From: Hortaea werneckii
Lineage: Eukaryota; Ascomycota; Dothideomycetes; Mycosphaerellales; Teratosphaeriaceae
Assembly (NCBI GenBank): GCA_037044905.1
Contig: JBAOKB010000179.1
Coordinates: 62,001 to 126,000 of the forward strand
DNA: 64,000 bases
Direction: 5' to 3'
Position 1 is the stretch's first letter, and each line of letters starts with the position of its first letter. Of this stretch, positions 1 to 12,100 are shown in pieces. Under the pieces are notes generated by a model that did not search any database, was not told the DNA's origin, and worked only from the letters and a program-made list of their open reading frames with translations. Both the position numbers and the translations under genes were made by a program.

Positions 1-1329
1 GCAACCAGAGAGTGGGCCGACGGACCGAACCTGCTGATGGTGTCACCGCGAACTGGGATCTAGGCCGGATAGCTTATGCCTGAGAGAGGCCACCGAGCCT
101 CCTAGGTCTACCTGGTACGGTTTGTGGTTGGTACTGTAGCTGCAGGGCTATACTATAACATGCGCCTACCATTCGGCGGCACTGAGGCTCATGTGAATTT
201 TCCCCCTTATTATTGCCACCATAGGTATAAATGCAGATACTATAGAGGGTCTGGATGCTCAAAGACGGAACGTGACCGAGTGCAGGGTTTTTTGCCACCA
301 GCGCTCCATGCTCCCAAATCGACGGCCTTGACAAGAATGGAGGCGGATTTGGGAGGCAGTCATCCTCTAGCTACCCCTCAACAGTGTACATACATATGTC
401 CATTGATGGTCTGTATGGCCCAAGCCATACTATGCGGTCAGCAGCGATATACTCCAGTGTCTCTACTATGTACGGGATCTCTGGATGGTGCAGCATTGGG
501 TGTGGCTTTGACGGAGCGTGCCTCTAGCGGATTGCGTATAGCGTCTAGCGGGACGGGATCCACGGGATAGCTTGGCTAAACACCCTCGGTGGGGACTTCC
601 GAACAACCGACCACCGCCCTCGCGCTCTCATCTCTGACCAGAAACCGCTCATCACGTTCCAACTTCACCTCATCTCCTCTCCACCACCACTGCCACTACC
701 ACTACCACTACCACGAACAGGACCGGCAGTCGTACAGCGGGTGTAATCTTCTGAACGTACACCTACCGAGAGTGACTTCGCCGCCGCGCGCTTGAACCAC
801 CACTTTTCACCGCCGCCAAATTTGGAGTCCCAATGCGCTGCCTCTGCGGGTAACCACTTCACGAATCACAGGCCACAGTTCCCACTCCCCGGCACCAAGT
901 CTTGGACTTTCTCCTCCTTCAACACCCTGCTCGCCGAACTCTTCTCAACTCTCTGCGCGAGATAGCACCGGGCTGCTCTGCTGATCATTCGAAATCTTGG
1001 AAAGATTAACCTTCCGTTTGGCAAGGGTAAGCAGTACTTCGAGCTCTTTCCCTGCCACTTCCGAGCGATGTGCAACGTTTCACTCCGACCCTGTTTTGCT
1101 ATTTGCTGCAGCTTATTGCCTTGCGATCACCGAGCTTTAAGGCCATCGACGAGACTTGAGACTCGGCTTGAAGTGAGCACGAATCGGCAGCCTACCGTTG
1201 CACTGCCATCTCCGCTCTGTCATTTCCGCCATTGACTGCTCTTTTGGCCTGGCACTTTTATGCTGATGTCCTGCTTGTAGGTGCAAGCCCTTGAGGGATA
1301 TACAATACCTGTTTCATCCAGCCTTGAAG
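1..1329. other. Gene-free 5' region of the bZIP gene
   Basis: No convincing coding frame is seen on either strand; the open frames here are short and have no recognisable motif. The 600-1329 part is pyrimidine-rich, as is usual for a fungal promoter and 5' leader, and holds a CCACTA microsatellite. A gene ending to the left of the window cannot be excluded for the first few hundred bases. Confidence 0.5.
681..716 (+). repeat. CCACTA/CCACCA microsatellite
   Basis: Short tandem array of CCACCA and CCACTA units in the leader region of the bZIP gene. Seen directly; no function inferred. Confidence 0.8.
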
Positions 1330-3132
1330 ATGTCCGCGGCGTACGGACCGCCACCAGGTGGTCCGCCGCAATCGATGCCGCCAGACCCGTATGGTAAGCT
1401 TCCTTTCTCATTTCATAGAAGCTGCGGATTGGTGAATCTCCGCATGACGCCCAAGCCGTTCACGCAGGCTGTGTTCTGCTAGTCTTTTCGACAACTTGCA
1501 CTCCAACAGACGGGATCCAGGCGGTTCAACATCGTATGCGTCGCATCATGCCGGCTGTTTGGTCCACCTATCTCACTTGACGGCATTTAGCTTTGCTGAG
1601 CTCGACATGTAATTCGACTCAACGCTGACGTCCTGGCTGCTCGACCACCGAGAGGCAGAGTACCCTTTGGGCAACGCAAAGCTGCCTCTGGAGCATTCCA
1701 AGTGGATTCATGCTTTCCAGAGACCGGCTTCGCGATTGACCTAAAGCGCTCTGCTTTCTTGGTGGCTATAGGCGGCATTTTCTACAGGCAATATTTCTCC
1801 TCCCAGCAGCGACAAGAGTCCTCTGAACAACTTTGAATTCCTCAACAGCGTGGAAAAGAAGCAAACCAAAGATGGACAGCCACCGAAACGTAGAGGTCCA
1901 AAGCCTGACAGCAAGCCTGCTCTGACACGACGGCAGGAACTGAATCGTCAAGCGCAAAGGTAAGTATCGTCTTCCGCGAGACCGAAATTGGCGTCCACTG
2001 ACCAGTCAGAACGCATCGCGAGAGGAAAGAAATGTACATCAAAGCTCTCGAGCAGGAAGTACTCCGTCTAAAGGAGCTTTTCGGAAATACGACCAGAGAG
2101 CGAGATACGATTGCTGAAGAGAATCGTCGGCTCAAGGAGCTGCTTGCTGCGCATGGCATCCGCTATGACTTCTCGTCCACGCCCATCAAATTTGAAAGAG
2201 GGAGCAGCGGGCATGAAAGCAGCGGCTATGGTCCCAGTTCTAGTGGGAGTCTCTCGGGCAGTTATGCTGGCGGCTCCGAAAGCACAAATTTCAGCCCCCC
2301 GCCACCACTTCCGGGTCAACAACTCTCTCCGAACGGCGCGCTCTCGCAGCCACGAACGCAGACTATGGCACAATTGCCGAGCAATCAGTTTGACTATGAT
2401 TCAGTTGGGATTGATTTTGTCCTCACGTACGACTCCCAAGGCCGGCCTACTCAAATTCCGGCTCCCTATCCTTCCCCGCCGCCCAACCGATGAGCTAAAA
2501 GCCGCCGACTTACGGTATGCTCCATGAAGCTGGACAGTTCGTTGTGGCTGACGCTCACTTCTCGCAGGCTCGAACGACCATGTATGGACCACATGCAATA
2601 CCTCCTCGTCCGATCGCACAACGTCGAAGGCCAGCCAATGCATCATCCGATGGAGAACGCTGATGACGCAGAGCACGAGCACATGTCAGGTCACGCACTC
2701 ATGGCAACCGCGCCGCCTCATTCCCATGTCATGCAAAAGCCGGCCGAGAAGTATCCGCATCAAATGCCACTAGACCTCGGTCCAGACGGCCTGTCCAAGT
2801 TGCTTGATCTCAGCAACCGCCTTCCCTTTGACCGCTACACTGAGATCACCCCAGTCATGGCCTGGACTACCATTCTACGACACGAGAGAGTACGGGAGCT
2901 TACCGAAGCCGACATCCAGACTGTCAAGGAAGACCTCAGCACCAAAGTCAGATGTTATGGGTATGGTGGTCCCATTTTCACTTTGTGAATGATTTCACTA
3001 ATTCGTAATAGGTTTGGAGCGGTTCTCGAAGAGTTCGAGCTTGACGATGCTTTGACAAATGTCTTTGCCCAAAAGGATTCAATCCCGGCAATAAGTTATG
3101 GCATAGCCAGACAGCAAATTACTGCGGCGTAA
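1330..3132 (+). CDS. bZIP transcription factor (five exons)
   Basis: Nuclear DNA-binding regulator. My model joins 1330-1393, 1788-1959, 2010-2426, 2568-2960 and 3012-3132 to give 388 residues in one frame. Exon 2 ends with the basic region (NRQAQRTHRERKE), which keeps the Yap-like NxxAQ spacing but has His where Yap proteins have Phe or Ser/Cys. Exon 3 carries the leucine-zipper heptads (IKALEQEVLRLKEL). Ser/Gly/Pro-rich linkers follow. Exons 3 and 4 join as IDFVLT-LERPCMDHMQYLL, a conserved C-terminal motif in this fungal bZIP group as I recall it; reading straight through instead meets a stop at 2491. The last exon ends in an acidic helix-like stretch. The first intron (394 nt) is much longer than the others (50, 141, 51 nt) and may hide a 14-codon exon, so the N-terminus is the least certain part. 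The target genes are unknown. Confidence 0.85.
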
Positions 3133-3267
3133 ATCCATCCAACAAAACCAGACAATCCGGGCGACGAAAGCATGGCTTGTGCGATAGAAATATAGTGATG
3201 ATTTCGGGTTCTACGATTATACGCTAATGTTCTGTATGAAATACGATCTATTATTATACTTGTGGCC

Positions 3268-6200
3268 TCATGCATGCGTCTCCCATTGACAGGCGCAGCC
3301 GCCACTCCCTCCATCGACACCACCGAATTTTTCCTCTTGCCGCTTTTGTGTTGTCGCATCCTGCCCACCTGGGACAGCTGCAGGGTTGAGAAGTGAGCCG
3401 CCAGCGCCTCGATCTTCAGTCACCCACATCTTGAAATCTTCTACAACATTCTTCTCCTCGTCTAGGCCGTAGCAATACACTCCTTTCGCCTTTGCGTCGC
3501 CACCATGTCGATCCAGCGTAACAGTGACTGGATACGCGAACGACCCTTGTGCAGTCATGTTGTTTGCGGTCGATTGGGCAGCTGGCAAACCGCTCAGCGG
3601 GATCACGTCATTGAGTCCTGCCACTGCCCCTTTCCGTGTCCACAGCTGGACATGAAATCGCGTCTGGCTCCAAGTACACACAGCCGAAGCGTCTTTGAGC
3701 GACGTGGGCTCCGACTTGAGGGGCTCAGAAGCTCCGCTGACGTTGGCGACATACATTGACCGGTCGAAGTAGGTGTAGAAACCGTAATGCTCGTCTGCCT
3801 TTCCTCGATTGTAGAGGCGTAATGGCTGCGCTTCAGCGAAGGGATAGAGCACAGCTTCAGCTGGTTTGCCATTTGTTTGCAGCAAAGTTTTTGGGATGTT
3901 CTTGCTCGACTGTGTCGTGGAATTGTGAGAGGTGGCGTTGCTTTGCGAATTCGAAGGATAGGGGTAAGGACTGCCGCCCCTTTTGCGAAGCTCCGTCGAC
4001 GACTGGAGCGGCTTCGGATCGACAAGCGTGAGGTAGAATGGCGTCTCGTCGCCATCGAAGGGTGCACTGAGGTCATCTGTGTGTTGCCCTAAAAACTGCT
4101 GTTCTTCTTTTGAGGGTGGGCTGGGATTGGATCGGTAGAGATAACTCTTCCACTCATCTCTCTGAGCCAATCTTCCCGCTATTGTAGACCCTCCAGATCG
4201 CTTCATTACCTGCGTCTCATTTCTCGGCACTGTCCCATTACGAAAGAAAATCTCGAAACGGAAATTTGGTACGGAGGATGTGCTCTCTGAACCCGCAGGC
4301 ATGTCACAGCTCCACAACTTCTCAGGAGAGACGCAGCGAGATTCCTCTTGCGATATCTGTGGTTGTATGACAGTAGAAACTCCTGTTGGCAAAGCTGGGA
4401 ATCCAGTCAAATTCATCCATTCAGCTTGGACTGCCGTTTTGCCGTGTCGTTCGGGTGGCACAAAAGCCACAATGAGAACGATAAGAAGTAGAAGAAGCAG
4501 TGTGGCAGCAAAAGCCAGCGGCCAAAAGAAGCGTTTATACCACGGCCGCGCAGGCAATTCCGAGTCAATATCACGAATGGTAAGCTGGCCAAAGCGATCG
4601 GTGCCTAGACCTCGAGTGACACGAGGGAAAGGTTCCTTCTCGCATTCAACATCGGAAATGCCGAGACCCACTGAGCTAGAGGATTCGTCCCTTCGATGGA
4701 ATTGAGGTCTGAAGGGCCCTTTCTCTGAGGCGTATCCAGCATCGGGTTCACTGACTCCTCGAGAAGCCATTGTTGACTGCCCAAGCCCTGAAGGGAGTGT
4801 CCGCTGACGGGGCAACTGCGTCTCACTGGAATAAGGCGTCAATCGTATTTCACGCGGCTCCGCACTGGCAAGCCTCGCTGAGTGCGCTTCTTCCACTATG
4901 GGTGTTTCAGTAAGCGGTGAGAACGCTGAGGTCAGGGTTGCTTGGGTCGCTTGCGTTTCGCTGCGCTCTTTCGGGGGAGGACGTGTGTTGAATAGGGTGT
5001 CGTCTTGTAGTTCGGCCTCGGAAGGGGTCGAGAAAATATTCTCAGGACTCCTTTCCTGTGAATGGAAAGCCTGAGGGTCTGTGTCTGTCGAGGCGCCATT
5101 GGTATTCCCTGGGGATGTGCTTTTGTTCACCGGGGTCTCAGACGTCAGCATATCCGATGTCACAGGAACGCACCCATCTCCAGAGGCGGGCCTCCTGTCC
5201 TGGGAAAGGGCAGAGCTGATGTCTTGTTCCGGATCCGCGACGCTTTGAGAGGGACTCCATCCGGCCAAATCTTTGGCCAAGTATGATGTGTCTCCTGTCG
5301 TAACCGATGGACTTGGAAACTGCTTGCTCTCCCTGTAGTATGCCGCGGCGAGACCACTTCGAGGGACGTTATAAATGTTGATTTGCGCGACGTCAGTATC
5401 GAGCACCGCCGGCGCCGTTTCGGATCTTTTGAGAACACTCGGCCTGTCCACCCCTGTCTCTGGAGGAAGCGCAGTTCGCAATTCGTCATCACCGGGCGCT
5501 CGATTCAAAAATATCACGCCCTCGTGCGACGCCATAGCATCAGATGTTGGCATGTCCGACACATCTTCCAGGATTCTCTTCCGGTCTTCCTCATCCGAGG
5601 GAGGCGGCGAGCGGAAGAAGGTACCGTTCGATTTTGCGGAAAATGGTGAAGTGATAAGGTTCCACCAGCCTCTGCTTCTTCGCGGCGTTGGCAAATGCGA
5701 CTGCCTAGAGAGCTTTCGAGAGGGCTGGGTTTGAAGTTGAGTTTCTGTATCCTCTTCAAAGAGAGTGGCTGCGGAATCACGGCCAGTCTTTCGATTTGCA
5801 AACAGCGGCAAAGGCGGAATTGGTGGAGTGATGCCGTTGTGCGTCCGTTCGGGTGCGTAGGAAGTATAATGGGAATAGACGCTTGAAGTAGGCCTGAAGC
5901 CATGGCCGGATTGCAGGTCTTCCGGCGATGTTGCTGTTTCAAAGTCCTGCTTGGCGGGCGTGATGACTATCGTGGGCGTTTGCGCATCCTCCACACGACG
6001 AAGAGGATGCTCATCTTTCTTTGGTCGACTGAGGCATTGGGGCTTGCCTTCTGACGGTAATGCGAGGCCAATGGTTATGGCAAGATCAGACGGCGATACC
6101 TCATGCGTAAGATCCAGCGGTGATGGCCGAAGCCCTTTGATCCGCTGAGGCAGAGCTTGCGGCCTCGGCAGGGCCTGCTTGCTCTCAGAGCTGGCGCTGT

Positions 6201-6567
6201 CTGCGATGAAAGACGCAGTCTGACTTCGAGCTGGACTGGGTCGCACTTTGTCTTTGCCGCAATTTTGAGGATCCATGCGGCTGTCGGACGTTGATCTTTG
6301 CGCACCAAGCCGAGTGGGTAGTTTGGCTTCGAGCTGCTGCTTCAGACCTCCTAATCCACCCTTCTTCAGTGCCTTGATATCTGCAAAGCTTATGAAGCTG
6401 AGTTCTTGGTTCTTCGGCTTGGACGGGAAGACCTGGCGTGGAGTGTGGCCATTGTGTCTGGTCACGCTGGTGTCGACTGACAGGCTCGGCCTGGCTTGAT
6501 CATTGAGAGGCCTGAATTTGGGCTGGGATGTTCCACGGATTGGGGACCTTTGGTCCCATGAGAGCAT
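3268..6567 (-). CDS. Large single-pass membrane protein, unrecognised
   Basis: Uninterrupted frame of 1099 residues from the Met at 6567; a Met codon at 6678 would add 37 residues but reads less like a natural start. I do not recognise the family. About 680 N-terminal residues are disordered and rich in Ser, Pro, Thr and charged residues (presumably cytosolic). A single strong membrane helix (PLAFAATLLLLLLIVLIVAF, about residues 680-700) follows a WYKRFF basic flank. The remaining ~400 residues look extracellular or lumenal, with many N-glycosylation sequons (MNLT, RNGT, RNET, SNAT, HNST, ANVS, NNMT), Cys residues and beta-type sequence. The basic-inside rule fits N-in/C-out. Single exon. It is divergent from the SMP gene across a 1 kb shared upstream region. 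A cell-surface or wall-associated role is only a guess from topology. Confidence 0.75.
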   Translation of the reverse strand: MLSWDQRSPIRGTSQPKFRPLNDQARPSLSVDTSVTRHNGHTPRQVFPSKPKNQELSFISFADIKALKKGGLGGLKQQLEAKLPTRLGAQRSTSDSRMDPQNCGKDKVRPSPARSQTASFIADSASSESKQALPRPQALPQRIKGLRPSPLDLTHEVSPSDLAITIGLALPSEGKPQCLSRPKKDEHPLRRVEDAQTPTIVITPAKQDFETATSPEDLQSGHGFRPTSSVYSHYTSYAPERTHNGITPPIPPLPLFANRKTGRDSAATLFEEDTETQLQTQPSRKLSRQSHLPTPRRSRGWWNLITSPFSAKSNGTFFRSPPPSDEEDRKRILEDVSDMPTSDAMASHEGVIFLNRAPGDDELRTALPPETGVDRPSVLKRSETAPAVLDTDVAQINIYNVPRSGLAAAYYRESKQFPSPSVTTGDTSYLAKDLAGWSPSQSVADPEQDISSALSQDRRPASGDGCVPVTSDMLTSETPVNKSTSPGNTNGASTDTDPQAFHSQERSPENIFSTPSEAELQDDTLFNTRPPPKERSETQATQATLTSAFSPLTETPIVEEAHSARLASAEPREIRLTPYSSETQLPRQRTLPSGLGQSTMASRGVSEPDAGYASEKGPFRPQFHRRDESSSSVGLGISDVECEKEPFPRVTRGLGTDRFGQLTIRDIDSELPARPWYKRFFWPLAFAATLLLLLLIVLIVAFVPPERHGKTAVQAEWMNLTGFPALPTGVSTVIQPQISQEESRCVSPEKLWSCDMPAGSESTSSVPNFRFEIFFRNGTVPRNETQVMKRSGGSTIAGRLAQRDEWKSYLYRSNPSPPSKEEQQFLGQHTDDLSAPFDGDETPFYLTLVDPKPLQSSTELRKRGGSPYPYPSNSQSNATSHNSTTQSSKNIPKTLLQTNGKPAEAVLYPFAEAQPLRLYNRGKADEHYGFYTYFDRSMYVANVSGASEPLKSEPTSLKDASAVCTWSQTRFHVQLWTRKGAVAGLNDVIPLSGLPAAQSTANNMTAQGSFAYPVTVTLDRHGGDAKAKGVYCYGLDEEKNVVEDFKMWVTEDRGAGGSLLNPAAVPGGQDATTQKRQEEKFGGVDGGSGGCACQWETHA

Positions 6568-7599
6568 TATGAGAGTACGGAGTGCGGTCAACGACTGTAT
6601 GAAGAGCGCCCGCGCTGATAGGGTATGGAAAAAAGGAATAACAAGCTTTTGAACACAACGCCGCGAAAAGCAAGACAAAAGAAAGTCACTACCCAGCTTC
6701 TCAAAACCAATGCACTGTGAAGACCTCGAGAGGAAAGTCTGTGATCCTGTGGGAGCAAGAGGAAGCTCAAATAAAACGTGACTACAGGCTTTGTAATCCC
6801 GTCATGACATACCTACCTGGAGGGTCCCACAAGGTTGAGAGATGCGTATGAAATTGCACCATCAACAATTGGCTTGTGGCAAGTCTGAGCAGCCGCTTGT
6901 GCACCGGTCGAACATGGGTGAAGTTGTTCCAGACAATGTCACAATGCCGGTCCGGCCTGAATGTCTCGAAGTATAAATGGTTCATGGTCGTCGAACAGTC
7001 CTGGCCAATCGAAGGGAGGACAAGCGGAAGCGCGAAGCGCCGTCGTCAACACTCGGCGGCAAGAAGGCTTGGTATGGACATATGTGAGGCTCAACAAATC
7101 GAATCATGAAGAATCAAGGTATGTATCACAGTACAGTCGAGATGTGGACGCATAGTAGGTATGTGGGCATGTAGGAAAGAAGGTCCAAGTTCAAGATGGA
7201 GAGAAATGAGTGAGGTGCATCCCGAGATCATGACCGCGTCCTTAGCGCGTGCCTGGAATCAACGGGACGCGGGGCGACGCGACGATTCGCCACCCGGTCT
7301 GACTGCAGCTCATCTATGCCGGCGACACCTAGATGGAGATATACTATTGTATTACTTCGCTGCCATAAGAAACCATTCATCCCGGATCGACTCGTAGACA
7401 TCGCCTCTCGCCTTCTCTCCTTCGGCCGGTGACGAGTGGCGACCGACATTGATACCGTCATGACCTCCTTCCTCTTCGATGCTCGATCCAATGAGCGTGG
7501 ATGACATCAAGCAGCATCACCATTATACAAAATGCTAGACCATCGCAGGCGCGGCAAGGGCGTAGGTGTCTTCGTTTTTCAAAGCTCCTTCGTCTCGTC
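6568..7599. promoter_or_regulatory. Divergent upstream region between membrane protein and SMP gene
   Basis: About 1 kb between two divergent starts. No coding frame with recognisable features. The 120 bases before 7600 are pyrimidine-rich, as expected near a fungal transcription start. Confidence 0.45.
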
Positions 7600-8567
7600 A
7601 TGTTCTCCTTTGCTACTCGCTCATCCCCTCGACTCGTGTCCACACTCCGTCATTCAACAACAAGATCACTAGATTCCCGACCCAACTTCAGCACTCTACA
7701 ATCTAAAATGGCTCAACCGACCCCTACAAGCCAGATCATCTCTGAGACGGCCAAGCAAGAAGGCGGTCCAGAGAAGGGCTCCGCTGCGGCTCAGATGCAG
7801 TCTGAAGTCGGCAAGACTCGCAACTTCGAGCAGGCAGCTCAGGAAATCATTCGAAAGATGCAACAAACGCCCGAGGCCATCACTAAGGAGGACGCTGCGT
7901 ACCTGAAGTCCCGCGAGGCTCGTGCCATCGGCACCAACAATCCACCAGCTGGTTCCGTTTCGGCCGATGCTGAGCATCTTGCCGCAGAGAATATCGGTGC
8001 AACGAAGGACTCAAGCAATGCAGGAGCTGGCGGTGTCAACCCGGCACACCAGTCAGCTCAGACGAAGGTTCACAACTATGAGCAGGCCGCATCCGAGGTC
8101 GGTAGCAAAATGCTAAACGCACCTGGTAGTGTTACTGAAGCAGTAAGTTCGACACCTTCATGTCAAGGCTGGCGTTAGTACTAACGATGATGAATTTATA
8201 GGATGCGGCCTACCTCCACTCCCGTGAAGCACGTGCTTCTGGTCAAGCCAACCCACCACCAGGCTCTCTGTCGGCGCAAGCAGAGCACCTTGCTGCTGTC
8301 AACGAGGGCCGTGCGACTGCACAGGCCTCTGCTGGTGGAGAGAACAATGATCCGGCCTCCCAGTCTGCCAAAGACCGCCTACACAATTTGGAAGAAGCTA
8401 CTTCGCAGATTGGACAGAAGATGGCAAGAGGTCCAGAGCATGTGACGAAGGCTGATGCCAACTTGCTGCACAGCCGAGAGGAGCGCGCCTTCGGTGAGAC
8501 TGAGAAGGGAGGCATTTCGGCCCAGGCCCAGAGCATGGCCGCGCAGAACGAGGGGAAGAGCTCGTAG
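7600..8567 (+). CDS. SMP/LEA-like repeat protein with possible mitochondrial presequence
   Basis: Two exons (7600-8142, 8202-8567) give 302 residues; the 59-nt intron has a GTAAGT donor, a TACTAAC branch sequence and a TATAG acceptor. The protein is three degenerate ~65-residue repeats. Each starts with N(F/Y/L)E(Q/E)A, has a (K/H)SRE(A/E)RA core and ends around (S)A(D/Q)A(E/Q)xxAA(E/V/Q)N. This matches the seed maturation protein (SMP) type of late-embryogenesis-abundant protein, hydrophilic and linked to desiccation or stress tolerance in other organisms. The first 36 residues (MFSFATRSSPRLVSTLRHST...) are Arg/Ser-rich with no acidic residue until Asp at 25, typical of a mitochondrial presequence. 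A second in-frame Met at 7708 (MAQPT) begins right after it and would give a shorter form. The intron splits repeat 2. Confidence 0.8.
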
Positions 8568-9122
8568 GTGACAGCGCATGTCATTTGACGATCGCCGCCT
8601 GAAGCTTTCTACAACGTGCGAAGTCTTGCTTGGACTGAGTATCTGTAACGCGCAAATGCAAGCCAAGCTGTAGAAATAATTTGATGACGACATGGCTGTA
8701 CTATAGGTCTAGAAGGTATTTTAAATGAAGACATTTCTTGCGCTGCGCTTTCTTCCCAAGTTGCGTGTCCGGCAGCGCCAGACAGCCATCTTCCACCAAA
8801 GTCAAACGACGCTGGCGAGTCCTACGTCCACCTGGAAGGAAATGCCGAATGATTCTCAAGCGGATCTTATTAGAAAGATGCTTACCGTGGGTAAATGCAC
8901 AAGGTCTCGGTTTGCGAGAGTGGGTGAGGTAGGGTCGCTCCTTCCTGAAGCGGCAGTGGGGCAACAAGCGCAGGCTCCGCCTTTGTACGTGATTTCCTTG
9001 GCAACCTTCACTCGTTCTGACTGCATGTGGCTTCAGACTAGTAGCTTTTACAAAGTCTTCGACTTGATTGCGCCGTTTGATACCAAGCAAGGTGCTACGG
9101 TAAAGCTATCCTTCCATCCATC
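8568..9122. other. Gene-free spacer
   Basis: 3' region of the SMP gene and upstream region of the next gene. Short overlapping frames on both strands have no recognisable features. Confidence 0.4.
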
Positions 9123-12100
9123 ATGGGCCCGCCGGCAGTAACAGCGGCCCCGATGTCCTACGTCTATGCATCGATTCCGCCACCGCCACTCCCTGAGTTC
9201 TACATGAATGCGAAGAAGCCTCAGAGCTATGCGCCATCGCCGTCGTCATCATCATCAGCATCATCCACAACCCCTTCATCGGACCAGCCTGACAATGACG
9301 AGAAACCGCCAACAACAGTGAAGACAAAGACCAAAATCAAAACCAGCAAACAGTCCCAGCAGCAGAAAGCTAGTGCAATTGCGCAGCAGATAGTCGCTGA
9401 AGCGCAACTTCCGCCAGCAGTCGTTGAGGACGCGACCGACGAGCGGAAGATGGTAACCTTTCAAGGTGTTTCAGGGACGACACCGACACCCATCGTTACG
9501 CTCCCACAGCCACCACCTGCATATCTAGACCAACCTCCGCCACTGGCCGTCTATCATATCTGCCGCATCTGTTTTCGGCCTCGGAGCTCAGCCTACCATC
9601 GCTCACATCCCATTCCAGTCAACGCAGTGCCTCCGCCACCTGGCATCTGTCGAAGGTGTCGAATCTTGAAAGTGGAAGAGACCACAACAAGGGTCGCAAA
9701 AACTGACCGAGAAGTGCGTGAAATAGAAGTTGTACGACAGAGCCAGAGCAGTGACATCAGACTCGGTCTCTTTACTGGCATCAACAACGAAGACTACATC
9801 TCAAGAGAGGAATGGGAGGCGAAAAGGGCGCGAGCTTTACTCCGCGAGGCTGAACGCCAGCGTCTAGAAGATGAAGGTGAAGAGTAAGAGGACGAAGGAG
9901 ATGTCACTTACAGACATGTACGCATCCGACATCGAGTGGACTGTCCAACACGTGCAGAACAAATAGCGAGCAACGTTCTGCCGTGTCTCCCGAAACCAAG
10001 GACGTCTATCTATTCAACTGCACAGGATGCGATTGACCAGGTAAGTTCGCCCTCGGAGGAAAAGCTTGTTGTCGATTCGAAGAAGTCGACAGATGATAGG
10101 AAACGACCCGTCGCCTACACACCAATGGTAACCGGCGGCGCCGGGCAGCAAACTAAGCTTGTCAATTCTCAGAAAGACGCTGCTTCGAGCCGCGCGGTGA
10201 AGGTGTCCGCTTCTGTCACTAGAGAAGCTTCATCCAACTCATCCCACTCTCAATCTACTGTCAAGGCAAAAGCAATAATCGAAACCGAAGGTCCTAAGCC
10301 CGCACCAGAGTCCGAAGTCAGAAAGATCGCTCGGGAAGAGATCGTAAGATATCGTCAGGCAGAGCGTAAGCTTCAAGCGCATCCCGACCCGTATGCTCAT
10401 GGCCGCATGGTTCCAGTAGAGCGGCGCATTGATTCGAAAGCCTCAGATCATGAGGACGCACCTTGGCGGAAAGACACGTTGAGAGTCCAGATCGGAAGAA
10501 CAGGTGCTACGGATCAGGGGGCAGCAAAATCACCAGCTCGAGGGGTCCAAGAGTTTTCGGTAACAGAGCAAAAGGCACCGCCTCCGAAACGTGAAACTGG
10601 TACCGAGTTGCGGAATGAGTATCCATGGTCCAAAGACAGGTCGAATTCGCAACATCAGGCGGCGAACGAACGCGAAGTCATCGTTGAACGGGTTGAGCGT
10701 GACTCAAAGGCCACCAAGAAAGACAGCCGCAAGCGGAACATTCATGTTGATGCCCGCGGTCCATCGCTTCCTGCTAAAGCAGCTCCACATCCGCAAAGTA
10801 CTACAACCGAGCAGCGCAGCGCAACCAGCGAGCGAACAAGGTGGGTTCGGACCGGACAAGAAGCAACACCTAAGACCGGAACGAGCTCTTCGTCATCCTC
10901 ACGTAGCAAGCATACGCCGCAGATAGACGAGTGGTATCATGAAAGCACTGCTTTGCGTGTGAAAAGCCCGTTGTCTTCCCAGCCCACCAGGAAGAGCGAT
11001 GTTATAGAGGCGGAGACCGAGTTGGAGATGCCATCCGGAGCAAGATCTCAAGCGGCCGCAAGTTACAGTCGCGCCGGGTCCTCGAGGCCTGAGGTGGTAC
11101 GAGAGTTCCACGGACATGCAGAGCAAGAGAAAATTGAACGTTCGTCTTATGTGCGACCAGCAGCAACTGAGCGGTCAAGTAAGCCGACAGACAGGGACTA
11201 TTGGGAAGTTAATAGCGAAGAGCAGAGTGCAGATAGGCGCTCACTAGCCTTCCGAGATATCCATGTCCGTTATGGACGTGGGAAGGTAGGAGATCATGAC
11301 CAGGTGAACGAACGGTCTGCGTCTGGACCTGAACATGCTGTGCGAACCGAACGCATTGGATTGTCCGAGTCTGATCCTCGCCTCACGGAAGATGCCACTC
11401 CTCTTAGGGCCTACGATCGAAGAATGGCTGCTGCGGAGGCTGAGAAGAGCCGTGGCGGTAAGGCAGAGCAGAGAGATCCTGAACCAGTAGACCCTCGCAA
11501 AGGCCACCAGTCGCCACCGGCCAACGATTACGAATGGACACATATTCGACGTATCATCCAGCCTGCCAATCAGCCATGGAAACGAGATCCATTCGATACT
11601 CATCCCTGCGATCACTACACAGAGACTGTCGAGTATCAGCACAATTCCAGACCAGCGCCCTCTAAGCCAACACAGTCCCAGACTGCAAAAACTCCAGTCC
11701 AGGAGCAGGATTCCATGGCTTCAAGGAAAGTCGAAAGGCGTGATTATTGGGAAGCAACGTCCCAGTCATCAAGGTATGAAGCGCAAGCATCCGCTTCCTT
11801 CCAAGAGACATCCGAGAGATCCGGTCACACAAGAAAAGGTGCAAAGCGCCAAGAGGCGAAGGTGAGTCCCAGCGAAGGGTCGAATGCGCGGGTTCGCTTT
11901 GCGAGTAAAGTCGAGTTCTCACCAACCCCACCAGGTAGCGATGCCAGCTCAGCGCAGTTCCGAATCATAGGACCACAGGGTCGTAGCAAGTCCAAGGGTA
12001 AATTGAGCGGAGGAGGGTGGGAGAGTGGGGAGGATTTGATAGCGGAGTATGAGCGACGTGGTAGGGCACGAGCTCGAGGTCAGGATAGGGGAGGGATGCA

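Noticed and set aside
2427..2567. Reading the bZIP gene straight through 2427-2493 to a stop (IDFVLTYDSQ...)
   Set aside because: A donor at 2427 and acceptor ending 2567 join conserved blocks IDFVLT and LERPCMDH in frame, so the stop is intronic.
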